A stretch of DNA of 64,000 nucleotides from Pseudomonas mosselii (GTDB lineage: Bacteria > Pseudomonadota > Gammaproteobacteria > Pseudomonadales > Pseudomonadaceae), in the NCBI RefSeq assembly GCF_005796105.1, contig NZ_VAUO01000001.1, positions 248,001-312,000 of the forward strand. The letters are read 5' to 3'. Shown here piece after piece: positions 25,654 to 34,481 of this stretch. Position 1 is the stretch's first letter. Each line of letters starts with the position of its first letter. Below the pieces are notes generated by a model. The model was not told the DNA's origin, made no database searches, and was given only the letters and a program-made list of their open reading frames with translations. Position numbers and translations under genes: made by a program.

Positions 25654-26806
25654 ACCACAGCGTCAGTGCCGCTGCGCCAATGACCTGCCTGAATACCGCG
25701 ATGGCGCGTTCTACCTCTTGCTCTTGGGTATAGCGCCCAAGGCTCAGGCGTACGCTATTTCGCGCCTGCTGCTCGTCCAGGCCCAGGGCAAGCAGCACGT
25801 GGGAGGCTGCGTTGCTCGCCGAGTTGCAGGCCGAGGTGCTCGACAGGGCCAGCTCGCTGGCCAAGGCCAGGCTGTTGAAGCCTTTGCTGTCGATGCACAG
25901 GTTTAGGGTGTGCGGGATACGTTGGACGGGGCAGCCATTCAGGCGTACGCCCGGCAATGCCAGCAGACCGTCGCGCAGGCGTGCCGAAAGCCGCTCGATA
26001 CGCTGGTATTCGGCATCGCCTGGCCGGCCGGCGAGGGCGAACGCGCTGCCCATGCCGGCGATCTGGTGGGTCGCCAGGGTACCGGAGCGCAGGCCCTGTT
26101 CATGGCCGCCGCCGTGCATCTGCGCGCGTAACACCTCGCGTGCACGCGGGCCGACATAGAGCGCGCCAATGCCTTTGGGGCCGTAGACCTTGTGGGCCGA
26201 GAACGACATCAAATCCACGGCTTGGTGGGCCAGGTCGAGGGTGACCTTGCCTATCGCCTGTGCGGCATCGACATGCAGCAGCGCGCCGTGCGCGCGCACC
26301 CGTTTGCCGATGTCGACGAAGTCGGTGACAGTCCCCAGTTCGTTGTTCACAGCCATCAGCGACACCAGGCGAGTGTTGGTACGCAATGCCGCTTGGACGG
26401 CGTCGGGCTGGATCAGGCCGTGGGTGTCGGGTTCGAGGCGGGTGATTACCCAGCCCTGGCGTTCCAGTTCGGCGGCGGTGTCGAGCACGGCTTTGTGCTC
26501 CAACTGGCTGGTGATCAGGTGTGCGGGCTGCCCTGCGCCTTGGGCGATGCCCTTGAGCGCCAGGTTGTTGGATTCAGTCGCGCCAGAGGTCCATACCAGC
26601 GTGTCGGCGTGTGCGCCGAGGTGCTCGGCAACTTGCTGGCGAGCCTGATCGACTGCCGCGCGGGCGGCTTGGCCATAGGCATGGCCGCTGGAAGCGGGGT
26701 TGCCGAAGGTGGCCTCGCGGCCAAGACACGCGAGCATGGTTTCAATGACTCGGTCGTCAACCGGCGTGGTGGCGGCATAATCGAAGTAGAGCGGGGCGGT
26801 GGTCAT
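25652..26806 (-). CDS. Cysteine desulfurase (NifS/IscS-like)
   Basis: A 384-residue PLP enzyme of the group I cysteine desulfurases that takes sulfur from cysteine for Fe-S clusters or thio-cofactors. Visible: His104 (QLEHKAV), PLP Lys206 (SAHKVYGPKG) and active-site Cys327 in the extended loop SSTSACNSA. ATG at 26806 is preferred; the open frame to 26968 gives a low-complexity extension. No iscU, iscA, suf or thiI gene is near, so this is a solitary desulfurase distinct from the iscRSUA cluster. Confidence 0.9.
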   Translation of the reverse strand: MTTAPLYFDYAATTPVDDRVIETMLACLGREATFGNPASSGHAYGQAARAAVDQARQQVAEHLGAHADTLVWTSGATESNNLALKGIAQGAGQPAHLITSQLEHKAVLDTAAELERQGWVITRLEPDTHGLIQPDAVQAALRTNTRLVSLMAVNNELGTVTDFVDIGKRVRAHGALLHVDAAQAIGKVTLDLAHQAVDLMSFSAHKVYGPKGIGALYVGPRAREVLRAQMHGGGHEQGLRSGTLATHQIAGMGSAFALAGRPGDAEYQRIERLSARLRDGLLALPGVRLNGCPVQRIPHTLNLCIDSKGFNSLALASELALSSTSACNSASNAASHVLLALGLDEQQARNSVRLSLGRYTQEQEVERAIAVFRQVIGAAALTLW

Positions 26807-26946
26807 GATCGGGCGCTTGTCCGTGCAGGGACGCCGGTGTTCGGCATCCATGAACCGCATGCTACGGGGAGGCTGCGGCGAAGGTTTTCTCTTCTTACCG
26901 CAACGCTCGCGCTTTGTAGAAATAACCTTTCGCCATGAGCTTATGA

Positions 26947-26965
26947 CGGAGAAAAAATTTCTCCG
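26947..26965. repeat. AT-centred palindrome between two minus-strand genes
   Basis: CGGAGAAA / TTTCTCCG separated by AAA. Read on the minus strand it forms a stem whose loop and 3' arm include six Ts, lying 55 bp after the LysR gene stop and 140 bp before the desulfurase start. It could be a weak terminator or a regulator-binding site. Confidence 0.4.
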
Positions 26966-27020
26966 CATGCCGACAACCTGTGCATCTAGCCTTGGGCCAG
27001 GTGCTGCGCACCACGACTCC

Positions 27021-27947
27021 TCAGGCGTTTTCCAGCGCTTGCTGCTCCTCGGCCGCGACCCGTTCGCACAATTCGATGATCTGCTCGCGCATCCAGCGAT
27101 TGGCCGGATCCTGGTCGGTGCTTTCGTGCCAGTACAGATGGGTCTCCAGCGCCGGTACTTCCACCGGCAGTGGTTGGTAGCGCAGTTGATGACGGCGGGC
27201 GAAGCGCTCGGGTACGGTCATGACCATGTCGGTTTGCTGCAATACCTGAGAGGCCATCAGGTAGTGCTGCGAACGCAGCGCCACGCGCCGTTGCACGCCC
27301 ATCTTGCCCAGCGCCAGATCGACATAGCCCAGGCCGTTGCGCCGGCTGGAGATGTGGATATGGGTCATGCTCAGGTAAGTGTCCAGGGTCAGCTTGCTGT
27401 CAACCAGTGGATGGCCGGGGCGCATGGCGCAGACGTACTGGTCCTGCATCAGCTTGACGTGACGCACCTGCGGATCGGTATTCAAGGGTGCGTCCACCGC
27501 GAAATCCAGGCGTCCGGCGGCCAATTCCTTGGTGGTTTCGCGGCGTTTGCACAGGAAACTCTCGATCACCAAGGCTGGGGCCAGGCGCCGCAGGCGCTGG
27601 AACAGCGCCGGTAGGATCACCGCCTCAGTCAGGTCGGTCATGCTGATGCGAAAGGTCTTGCTGGCCTGCTGCGGGTTGAAGATGCGGCTTTCCTGCACCG
27701 AGGTGCGCAGCAACGACAGTGCATTGCGCACCGGGCCGATGATGTTCTGTGCCATGGGCGTGGGGACCATGCCTTGGGCGGTGCGCACGAACAGCGGGTC
27801 GTTGAAGGTTTCGCGCAGGCGTGACAGGGCGTTGGAGACTGCCGGCTGGGTAATCCCGACGATCTGCCCGGCACGGGTCAGGTTGGCTTCGGTATAGATG
27901 GCGTCGAAGACGATGAACAGGTTGAGGTCGACCTTGCTGAGGTTCAT
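27021..27947 (-). CDS. LysR-family transcriptional regulator
   Basis: 308 residues. N-terminal winged helix-turn-helix LTRAGQIVGITQPAVSNALSRLRE (residues 24-47), followed by LFVRTAQGMVPTP and a periplasmic-binding-like effector domain. The sequence resembles the NodD/LeuO-like branch, with the characteristic VDLNLFIVFDAIYTEANLT N-terminus. It is divergent from the acyl-CoA dehydrogenase gene with 141 bp between starts, the usual arrangement for a LysR regulator and its target. Confidence 0.88.
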   Translation of the reverse strand: MNLSKVDLNLFIVFDAIYTEANLTRAGQIVGITQPAVSNALSRLRETFNDPLFVRTAQGMVPTPMAQNIIGPVRNALSLLRTSVQESRIFNPQQASKTFRISMTDLTEAVILPALFQRLRRLAPALVIESFLCKRRETTKELAAGRLDFAVDAPLNTDPQVRHVKLMQDQYVCAMRPGHPLVDSKLTLDTYLSMTHIHISSRRNGLGYVDLALGKMGVQRRVALRSQHYLMASQVLQQTDMVMTVPERFARRHQLRYQPLPVEVPALETHLYWHESTDQDPANRWMREQIIELCERVAAEEQQALENA

Positions 27948-28088
27948 GGGCGCCGCTCTTTGTTGGAGTTATGGCGGGATCATATATCGGTTATGAATGT
28001 TTATACACGTAGAAAATAGGTTAGGTGGATGAAGGGCAGCTGTTCTAGGCTCTGCCCCATGTTCTTCATTGACGGAAGGTAAGCCCCG

Positions 28089-29318
28089 ATGGATTTCGCC
28101 TATTCGCCCAAGGTCCAGGCACTGCGCGAGCGCGTCAGCGCATTCATGGACGCCTACGTGTATCCGGCTGAGCCGGTGTTCGAGCGCCAGGTCGCCGAGG
28201 GCGACCGCTGGCAGCCCACCGCGATCATGGAGGAACTCAAGGCCAAGGCCCGCGCCGAGGGGTTGTGGAATCTGTTTCTGCCGGAGTCCGAGTACGGTGC
28301 CGGGCTGAGCAACCTGGAATACGCCCCCTTGGCCGAGATCATGGGCCGTTCGCTGCTGGGGCCGGAACCGTTCAACTGCTCGGCGCCGGACACCGGCAAC
28401 ATGGAGGTGCTGGTGCGCTACGGCAGCCAGGCGCAGAAACGTCAGTGGCTGGAGCCGTTGCTGCGCGGCGAGATTCGCTCGGCGTTCGCCATGACCGAGC
28501 CGGACGTCGCGTCCTCAGACGCCACCAACATGGCCGCCACCGCCGTGCGTGATGGCGACCAGTGGGTGATCAATGGCCGCAAGTGGTGGACCTCGGGCGC
28601 CTGCGATCCGCGCTGCAAAGTGATGATCTTCATGGGCCTGTCCAACCCCGATGGCGCGCGTCACGAGCAGCATTCGATGGTGTTGGTGCCCGTTGATACC
28701 CCGGGCGTGAAGATCGTCCGGCCCCTGCCAGTGTTTGGTTACGACGATGCACCGCATGGCCACGCGGAGGTGCTGTTCGAGAACGTGCGGGTGCCTTACG
28801 AGAATGTGCTTCTGGGGGAGGGGCGCGGTTTCGAGATTGCCCAAGGGCGTCTTGGGCCGGGGCGTATCCACCACTGCATGCGCTCGATCGGCATGGCCGA
28901 GCGTGCCCTGGAGCTGATGTGCAAACGCTCGGTGCAGCGAACGGCGTTCGGCAAGCCGCTGGCGCGCCTGGGCGGCAATGTCGACAAGATTGCCGATTCG
29001 CGCATGGAGATCGACATGGCCCGGCTGCTGACGCTGAAGGCGGCGTACATGATGGACACCGTAGGCAACAAGGTAGCGCGTAGCGAGATCGCGCAGATCA
29101 AGGTGGTGGCGCCCAACGTGGCGTTGAAGGTAATCGACCGGGCGATCCAGATTCATGGCGGGGCAGGGGTCAGCGGCGACTTCCCGCTGGCCTACATGTA
29201 CGCGATGCAGCGCACGCTGCGCCTGGCCGACGGGCCGGACGAAGTGCACCGTGCGGCGATTGGCAAGTATGAGATTGGCAAGTACGTGCCCAAGGAGATG
29301 CTGCGTAGCGGGCGATGA
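28089..29318 (+). CDS. Acyl-CoA dehydrogenase (ACAD10/11-like)
   Basis: A 409-residue FAD enzyme that introduces a 2,3 double bond into an acyl-CoA, passing electrons to ETF. Domains: N-terminal helical (1-120), beta domain with [15 protein letters not shown] and [13 protein letters not shown], and C-terminal helical domain with [10 protein letters not shown] and [15 protein letters not shown]. The sequence fits the ACAD10/11-type branch acting on long or unusual acyl-CoAs. AAGG lies 9 nt before the ATG. Single gene, probably controlled by the divergent LysR regulator. No other beta-oxidation gene is adjacent. Confidence 0.9.
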   Translation: MDFAYSPKVQALRERVSAFMDAYVYPAEPVFERQVAEGDRWQPTAIMEELKAKARAEGLWNLFLPESEYGAGLSNLEYAPLAEIMGRSLLGPEPFNCSAPDTGNMEVLVRYGSQAQKRQWLEPLLRGEIRSAFAMTEPDVASSDATNMAATAVRDGDQWVINGRKWWTSGACDPRCKVMIFMGLSNPDGARHEQHSMVLVPVDTPGVKIVRPLPVFGYDDAPHGHAEVLFENVRVPYENVLLGEGRGFEIAQGRLGPGRIHHCMRSIGMAERALELMCKRSVQRTAFGKPLARLGGNVDKIADSRMEIDMARLLTLKAAYMMDTVGNKVARSEIAQIKVVAPNVALKVIDRAIQIHGGAGVSGDFPLAYMYAMQRTLRLADGPDEVHRAAIGKYEIGKYVPKEMLRSGR

Positions 29319-29433
29319 GCGCAGGTCGCGCTTGGCGCGATGACCGCAGCCCCTGGAGGCGCGGCTTGAGCCGCGAATACCGGCAACGCCGGTGTCATCC
29401 CCCGCGTATCAGGTGTGGTCTGCATCGCTGACA

Positions 29434-29581
29434 CTAACTGATGCTGGCCGTCGCTGGCTCACTGCGAAGGGCGATCCAGGCCAGAGCAGCGATCCAGGCG
29501 ACGGACACGCCGTAATTGAGTCGCTGGTACAGGCAAAGGCAGCGAAAGCGTGGTGCGTAGCCAGGTTGGAACTTTGTTCAT
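29434..29581 (-). pseudogene. Possible frameshifted small membrane protein
   Basis: From an ATG at 29581 with AAGGA 10 nt upstream, the reading begins MNK. Moving one base after the third codon opens a frame that encodes FQPGYAPRFRCLCLYQRL followed by a clean hydrophobic helix, NYGVSVAWIAALAWIALRSE, and stops at 29434, about 49 residues in all. The in-frame product from the same ATG is a non-hydrophobic arginine-rich sequence. This suggests a single-base insertion in a short membrane protein gene, or a sequencing error. I do not recognise the family. Confidence 0.3.
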
Positions 29582-29865
29582 CAGCGGTGCTTCCTTGATA
29601 GCTGAGTCGAGGGTCTCTTGGTGGGGCCGTCTGTGAGAAAAGGCATTCTCCAAGAATACGCCAGAAACAATAAACCTCGAGTAATCAAGTCGTTGCCCTG
29701 GTAGGTAGGGCAGCTTGGCAGGCGGTGGGCACGCTCGCCATGGAGCAGAGGAGCGCCTTGCGACTGACAGTCGTCGGCCCCAAAACGGACGCATCGAGTA
29801 CATCGCTTCGCGCAGTGTGCCGAATCATCCGTTGATTACTATTGTTGAAATTTATTCATGGGTAA

Positions 29866-29881
29866 TTGGAAAATTCTCCAA
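29866..29881 (+). promoter_or_regulatory. Candidate operator upstream of the MFS gene
   Basis: Perfect inverted repeat TTGGA-N6-TCCAA in AT-rich DNA, 55 bp before the MFS start. A similar 5-6-5 repeat (ATTGA-N6-TCAAT) lies at 32150-32165, just upstream of the nearby LysR gene. Both have the size of LysR-type boxes. Assignment is inference. Confidence 0.35.
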
Positions 29882-29935
29882 AAATGGGAAATTCGATAAG
29901 CAATAAACTGGCAGGCATCTCAACTGGAGTTCCCC

Positions 29936-31123
29936 ATGTCTGCTTACGAGTCACCCGCTTCGCCAGCTTCCGTTGCAAACGGCGCCGGCATCAGCGTCGC
30001 GATATTGGCCTTCTCTGCGTTCCTCATCGTCACGACAGAGTTCCTGATTGTCGGACTGCTCCCGAACCTTGCCAGAGACCTTGGCATCTCGATTTCTGTC
30101 GCCGGGCAATTGGTCACGCTTTTTGCGTTCACGGTCATGGTCTTTGGCCCGCCGCTGACGGCGGCGCTTTCCCATCTTGATAGAAAAAAACTGTTCATCT
30201 CGATCCTGTTGATCTTCGCTGCATCGAATACGCTCGCGGCGGTCTCGAACAACTTCTGGATTCTTGCGGTCGCGCGGGTAGTACCCGCGTTGGCGCTGCC
30301 AGTATTTTGGGGAACCGCAAGTGAAACCGCCGGACAACTCGCGGGCCCAGAGCGAGCAGGCCAGGCCATCTCCAGGGTTTACCTGGGTATCTCAGCGGCA
30401 ATGCTACTCGGCATCCCGCTTGGCACTGTTGTCTCCAATGCCCTTGGCTGGAGAGGGGCCTTCTGGTTGCTCGCGGGGATGTCCTTGATCATGGCTGTGG
30501 CGATGTTGGTCTATATGCCGAGTGTTGCCCGTACCGCCAAAGTTGATTTTCTGAAGCAGGCGCGGATATTCAAAGACGCCTATTTCCTCTGCAACGTCCT
30601 CCTGTCGATCGTCGTGTTCAGCGCGATGTTCATCGCTTACACCTACTTGGCCGATATCCTTGAACGCGTAGCCGGCGTTGCCCAGGAAAATGTGGGGTGG
30701 TGGCTTATGGCATTCGGCGCCATCGGGCTGGTAGGTAACTGGATCGGTGGAAAGGTGGTCGACAAGTCGCCCATTATGGCGACAGGGCTCTTTTTGATCC
30801 TCCTTGCTATGGGGATGGCTGCGATCGTGCCCCTCGCGCATGCAGGCTTGCTTTTCTGCGCCGCACTGGGGCTGTGGGGCATTGCAAATACTGCGCTTTA
30901 TCCGGTGAGCCAGGTGCGGGTCATGAGTTCGGTTTCGCACTCTCAGGCGCTTGCGGGAACCACGAACGTTTCCGCCGCCAACGCGGGTATCGGTATAGGC
31001 GCGATTGTTGGCGGCATGACTATTTCACGTCTTGGCGTGGAGTCCCTCGGCTATGTTGCAGCCGCAGTGGCGGTGCTCGCTTTAGTGCTTGTTCCGGTGG
31101 TTCGTAACTTGGCACCGAAGTAA
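29936..31123 (+). CDS. MFS transporter (DHA1, AraJ/YdhP-like)
   Basis: 395 residues, twelve hydrophobic segments. TEFLIVGLLPNLARDLGISISVAGQL is the N-terminal signature region of the AraJ/SotB/YdhP group of sugar or drug exporters, followed by GPPLTAALSHLDRKK (loop 2-3). GGAG lies 9 nt before the ATG. Codon use is visibly less GC-rich than in flanking genes, as is the adjacent LysR gene, which suggests a transferred pair. The LysR gene converges on it 82 bp downstream and could be its regulator. Confidence 0.88.
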   Translation: MSAYESPASPASVANGAGISVAILAFSAFLIVTTEFLIVGLLPNLARDLGISISVAGQLVTLFAFTVMVFGPPLTAALSHLDRKKLFISILLIFAASNTLAAVSNNFWILAVARVVPALALPVFWGTASETAGQLAGPERAGQAISRVYLGISAAMLLGIPLGTVVSNALGWRGAFWLLAGMSLIMAVAMLVYMPSVARTAKVDFLKQARIFKDAYFLCNVLLSIVVFSAMFIAYTYLADILERVAGVAQENVGWWLMAFGAIGLVGNWIGGKVVDKSPIMATGLFLILLAMGMAAIVPLAHAGLLFCAALGLWGIANTALYPVSQVRVMSSVSHSQALAGTTNVSAANAGIGIGAIVGGMTISRLGVESLGYVAAAVAVLALVLVPVVRNLAPK

Positions 31124-31149
31124 AAATTCAAGCGCATACAGGCGCTTGA
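31122..31149 (-). terminator. Terminator between the MFS and LysR genes
   Basis: TCAAGCGC / GCGCTTGA with a 6-nt loop. On the minus strand it is followed by ATTTTT, giving a classical terminator for the LysR gene that ends at 31206; it can also act as a hairpin after the plus-strand MFS gene, whose stop it abuts. Confidence 0.8.
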
Positions 31150-31205
31150 GCGCAGACGCGGAGCAGCTGCGAGTCAGACCGCTGCTGCGCGTTGCTGCTA
31201 GCGTT

Positions 31206-32138
31206 CTACGCATCCACAGACTTCGTGCCATGTGCGCTCAAGCGGGGAAGCAGGTAGTCCAGTATTGCGCGAACTTTGGGAAGCCCTTCGCGGCTTTTCA
31301 GCCATACCAGATTCATCGGCAGGCCATCGGTCGCCAGATCAGGCAACACCTCGACCAAAGCGCCAGAGTCTACGTGTCGCTGAGTCAGCCAGGTGGGTAA
31401 CTGACCGATCCCGTGCCCTGCCAACACTGCTGCGACTTCCCCCTCTCCATCGCCAACAGCAATACGTGGTTGCAAGGTTCGACGTTCCATCTCCCCCGAA
31501 TGGCGGCCCTTGAAGAACCAGGCATTGACCGTTCCATCGCTATGCCCATAACCAACACAATGGTGATGTTCGAGTTCGCGTTCGTTCTGCGGGGTGCCGT
31601 TGCGCTCCAGGTACTGAGGGGAGGCGCAGAAGATAAGGCGCTGCGCACCAAAATACTGGTGCCCCAGATTCGATGGCCACGCGTCAGGCCCGCCAATGCG
31701 AACGACTATGTCGATACCCTCGTACGCCGGATCGATAAAGCGATCCGTGAACGATATGTGGGGTTGAAGCCTGGGATGCAGTCGCAAGAAATCCATGAGC
31801 AACGGGAGCACATGTAGCCTTCCGTAGGAGGCTGGAAGATCTATACGAACCTTGCCGTGAGGCTCATTGCCTTCAGCCACGATGGCATGCTCTACCTCTT
31901 CCAGATCCGCCAGAACGGATGTGCAGGTTCTGTAGAACACAACACCGGCATCCGTGAGTGACAACGTGCGGGTCGTACGATTGAAAAGCCGTGCTCCGAG
32001 ACGAGCCTCTAGACGTGCCACGCTCTTGCTCACTGCCGAACTTGTCAAATTCAGCCTTTCAGCAGCCGCAGTGAAGCTCCCAAAGTCAGCAACAGCAACG
32101 AATACATCGATGCCTTTGAGCCGCTCGGATGAGAACAT
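31206..32138 (-). CDS. LysR-family transcriptional regulator
   Basis: 310 residues of the CrgA/DmlR-like subgroup: N-terminus ERLKGIDVFVAVADFGSFTAAAERL, HTH LTSSAVSKSVARLEARLG, then LFNRTTRTLSLTDAG. The effector domain has FTDRFIDPAYEGIDIVVRIG and ends near LPRLSAHG. ATG at 32138 gives the family N-terminus; the frame extends upstream to 32345 through AT-rich leader. Lower GC than neighbours, like the MFS gene it faces. The likely target is that MFS gene or its own promoter, where a 5-6-5 inverted repeat lies (32150-32165). Confidence 0.87.
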   Translation of the reverse strand: MFSSERLKGIDVFVAVADFGSFTAAAERLNLTSSAVSKSVARLEARLGARLFNRTTRTLSLTDAGVVFYRTCTSVLADLEEVEHAIVAEGNEPHGKVRIDLPASYGRLHVLPLLMDFLRLHPRLQPHISFTDRFIDPAYEGIDIVVRIGGPDAWPSNLGHQYFGAQRLIFCASPQYLERNGTPQNERELEHHHCVGYGHSDGTVNAWFFKGRHSGEMERRTLQPRIAVGDGEGEVAAVLAGHGIGQLPTWLTQRHVDSGALVEVLPDLATDGLPMNLVWLKSREGLPKVRAILDYLLPRLSAHGTKSVDA

Positions 32139-32346
32139 CGAAAGCCTCCATTGATGAAATTCAATCAGCTTACTTGGTAATAAATAACGAAGGTATGCCT
32201 TAAATTCACCAATGGGATAGATCACTGCGATGCGTTGGGTTTTACTGCATATCGGGCAGTCCAGTATGAAGGACCTTGCTGTATCTATTCGCCAATTTCG
32301 ATCCCGCATGAACGGACGAATTTGCTGTTTGGCCACCGGCAGCACA

Positions 32347-32367
32347 ATGGGCCGCCAAGCGGCCCAT
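32347..32367. terminator. Hairpin after the esterase gene
   Basis: Perfect 9-bp stem ATGGGCCGC/GCGGCCCAT with CAA loop, 13 bp after the stop of the minus-strand esterase gene. No U-tract follows on either strand. It also marks the right end of the AT-richer patch. Confidence 0.5.
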
Positions 32368-32380
32368 CGGCTTCATCCTC

Positions 32381-33400
32381 TCACTGCAAATGCACTTTCA
32401 ACTCCCCAGCCGCCTGGCGCATCGCGGCCTGCACGGCCGGCACCTGGTTCAACGGGTTGAGCAGCCCGTAGTCGTGGATCATGCCGTTGTAGCGCACCGC
32501 AGTCACCGTCACGCCGGCTGCGTTAAGGTTGCGGGCATAGGCTTCGCCTTCGTCACGCAGCACATCGAATTCGGCCGTCTGCACCAGCGCAGGTGGCAGG
32601 CCCTTGAGCTGTTCGGGGGTTGCCCGCAGTGGCGATGCGTAGATCTGGCTGCGCTCGCTTGCGTCGGTGGTGTAGCTGTCCCAGAACCATTTCATCATGG
32701 CGGTGGTCAGGAAGTGCCCTTCGGCGAACTGCTTGTACGAGGCGGTCTCGAAGCTGGCATCGGTCACCGGCCACAGCAGCAGTTGGAAGCGCAGTTGCGG
32801 TGTGCCGGCCTGTTTGGCCTTGAGCGCTACTACCGCCGCCATGTTGCCGCCGACACTGTTGCCAGCCACCGCCAGGCGGCTGCTGTCCACGCCGATCTGC
32901 TTGCCGTGCTCGGCGACCCAGCGCGTGGCGGCGTACGCCTGGTTTATGGCGGTGGGGTAGTGCGCCTCGGGCGATGGGGTGTAGTCGACGTAGACCGCTA
33001 CCGCACCGGAACCGACCACCAGGTCGCGGATCAGGCGCTGGTGAGTGGGGAAGTCGCCAAGTACCCAGCCACCGCCGTGGAAGAACATGAACACCGGCAG
33101 ATCCCCTTTGACCTTGGCCGGGCGCACGATGGTCAGCTTCAGCGCTTGGCCGTCGGCCTGGACAGTCCGTTGGCTGACTTCGATACCTGACAGGTCGACT
33201 TTCACCGAGCCCTGGGCTCCGGTCAGCACGGCGCGAGCGTCTTTCGGGCTGAGTTGTTCGAGCGGCTTGCCGTCGCCCTGGGCGAGGGCGTCGAGGAAGG
33301 CTTGGGTGTGCTGTTCGACGCCTGGGCTGCCAGCGGCGAAGGCGCTGCTGACCGAGAGGGCGAGGAGGCTGGTAGCGAGGGTCTTGCGGACAATGTTCAT
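32381..33400 (-). CDS. Exported alpha/beta hydrolase, HSL-family esterase
   Basis: 339 residues with a signal peptide (about 1-22, ending SAFA). The mature protein has the hormone-sensitive-lipase oxyanion motif HGGGW (108-112), nucleophile elbow GNSVGG (Ser182), Asp279 in AEFDVLRDEG and His309 in MIHDYG, so a complete family IV esterase triad. It probably hydrolyses short-chain esters in the periplasm. ATG at 33400 begins the signal peptide. It is divergent from a LysR gene, its likely regulator, with 145 bp between starts. Confidence 0.9.
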   Translation of the reverse strand: MNIVRKTLATSLLALSVSSAFAAGSPGVEQHTQAFLDALAQGDGKPLEQLSPKDARAVLTGAQGSVKVDLSGIEVSQRTVQADGQALKLTIVRPAKVKGDLPVFMFFHGGGWVLGDFPTHQRLIRDLVVGSGAVAVYVDYTPSPEAHYPTAINQAYAATRWVAEHGKQIGVDSSRLAVAGNSVGGNMAAVVALKAKQAGTPQLRFQLLLWPVTDASFETASYKQFAEGHFLTTAMMKWFWDSYTTDASERSQIYASPLRATPEQLKGLPPALVQTAEFDVLRDEGEAYARNLNAAGVTVTAVRYNGMIHDYGLLNPLNQVPAVQAAMRQAAGELKVHLQ

Positions 33401-33545
33401 GGGCGGATCCTTTGCTGTCTGAGTGTTGGAGTGGGCGTCTTGCCTGGCCTTTGTGGCCATCGCAGCGACCTGTTTGCAGATTAAGCAGGTGCCTTTGATG
33501 GAAAAAGCGGCTATAACGCGTTTGACTGTCAATCAGAGCGTGACA

Positions 33546-34430
33546 ATGAACCCCTACGAAGACATGCGAATCTTTGCCCAGGTGATGGAGGCCGGCAGTT
33601 TCACCGCCGCCGCCGAGCGTCTGGGGCTGTCCAAACAGTTCGTCAGCAGGCGTGTGATGCAGTTGGAAGCGCGTCTTGGCGTGCGCTTGCTCAACCGTTC
33701 TACCCGGCGACTAGATGCCACCCCCCTGGGCGAGCGTTACTATCAGAATGGGCTGCGCCTGTTGGGTGAGGTGCAACTGCTGGAGCAGGACATCAGTGGG
33801 CAGACCCTGGAACTGCGTGGCACCTTGCGTTTGAGCGCACCGCTGTCATTCGCCATTGCGCACTTGGGCTGCCTGTTGACCGAGTTCTTGCAATGCCATC
33901 CTGGGGTGGATGTGGAAGTGGACTTGAGCGACCGCGCCGTGGACCTGATCGGCGAAGGCTACGACTTGGCCCTGCGCATTGGCACGCTGGAGGACTCAAG
34001 CCTGGTGGCACGGCGCATTGCGGCCGTGGAGCGGGTGTACTGCGCCAGCCCCGGTTACCTGGCGGCGCGTGGTACGCCGCAGGTGCCGGCGCAACTGCGC
34101 GGGCACGATTGCTTGCCTTACGGGCATGCACGGCAGGTGCAGTGGCAGTTCAAGGGGGAGGGCAAGGCCAGCAGCATCGCGGTGAGCGGGCGTATGCGCG
34201 CCAACAACGGCGAAATGCTCAGGGACGCGGCGGTGGCGGGGATGGGGATTACCTACCTGCCGACATTCATCATCGGTGAGGCCCTTGAACAAGGGCGGCT
34301 GGTGCCGGTGTTGGAGGATTGGACGCTGCCAGCACTGCAGTTGTCGGCGGTGTATCCGCAGCACCGGCAGGTGGCCCGACCGGTGCAAGTGTTCGTGGCG
34401 TTTCTGCGCGAACGGCTGGCGAGGTTGTAA
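33546..34430 (+). CDS. LysR-family transcriptional regulator
   Basis: 294 residues of the CrgA/DmlR-like subgroup (MNPYEDMRIFAQVMEAGSFTAAAERLGL, of which residues 1-20 fit the family start). HTH LSKQFVSRRVMQLEARLG and LLNRSTRRLDATPLG follow, then an effector domain with DLSDRAVDLIGEGYDLALRIG. ATG at 33546 is favoured; an ATG at 33498 would add 16 residues. It is divergent from the esterase gene and most likely controls it. Confidence 0.88.
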   Translation: MNPYEDMRIFAQVMEAGSFTAAAERLGLSKQFVSRRVMQLEARLGVRLLNRSTRRLDATPLGERYYQNGLRLLGEVQLLEQDISGQTLELRGTLRLSAPLSFAIAHLGCLLTEFLQCHPGVDVEVDLSDRAVDLIGEGYDLALRIGTLEDSSLVARRIAAVERVYCASPGYLAARGTPQVPAQLRGHDCLPYGHARQVQWQFKGEGKASSIAVSGRMRANNGEMLRDAAVAGMGITYLPTFIIGEALEQGRLVPVLEDWTLPALQLSAVYPQHRQVARPVQVFVAFLRERLARL

Positions 34431-34481
34431 CGGTGTCAAAGGCCGTCACGCTGCCAAGCGTTTGGGCGTTGCAAGGAGGCC

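Larger units (their letters stand above)
29319..29935. other. Long intergenic region before the AT-rich patch
   Basis: 617 bp without a firm gene. Just after the dehydrogenase lie two hairpins in tandem: CGCGGCT/AGCCGCG (29360-29375) and ACCGGC/GCCGGT (29379-29393), a likely terminator. A frame-disrupted small-protein reading frame follows (29434-29581). The last 110 bp are AT-rich and hold an inverted repeat TTGGA-N6-TCCAA (29866-29881), 55 bp before the MFS start. Confidence 0.6.

Noticed and set aside
29319..29935. Remnant of an insertion sequence in the long intergenic region
   Set aside because: No transposase-like frame, terminal inverted repeats or target duplication was found.
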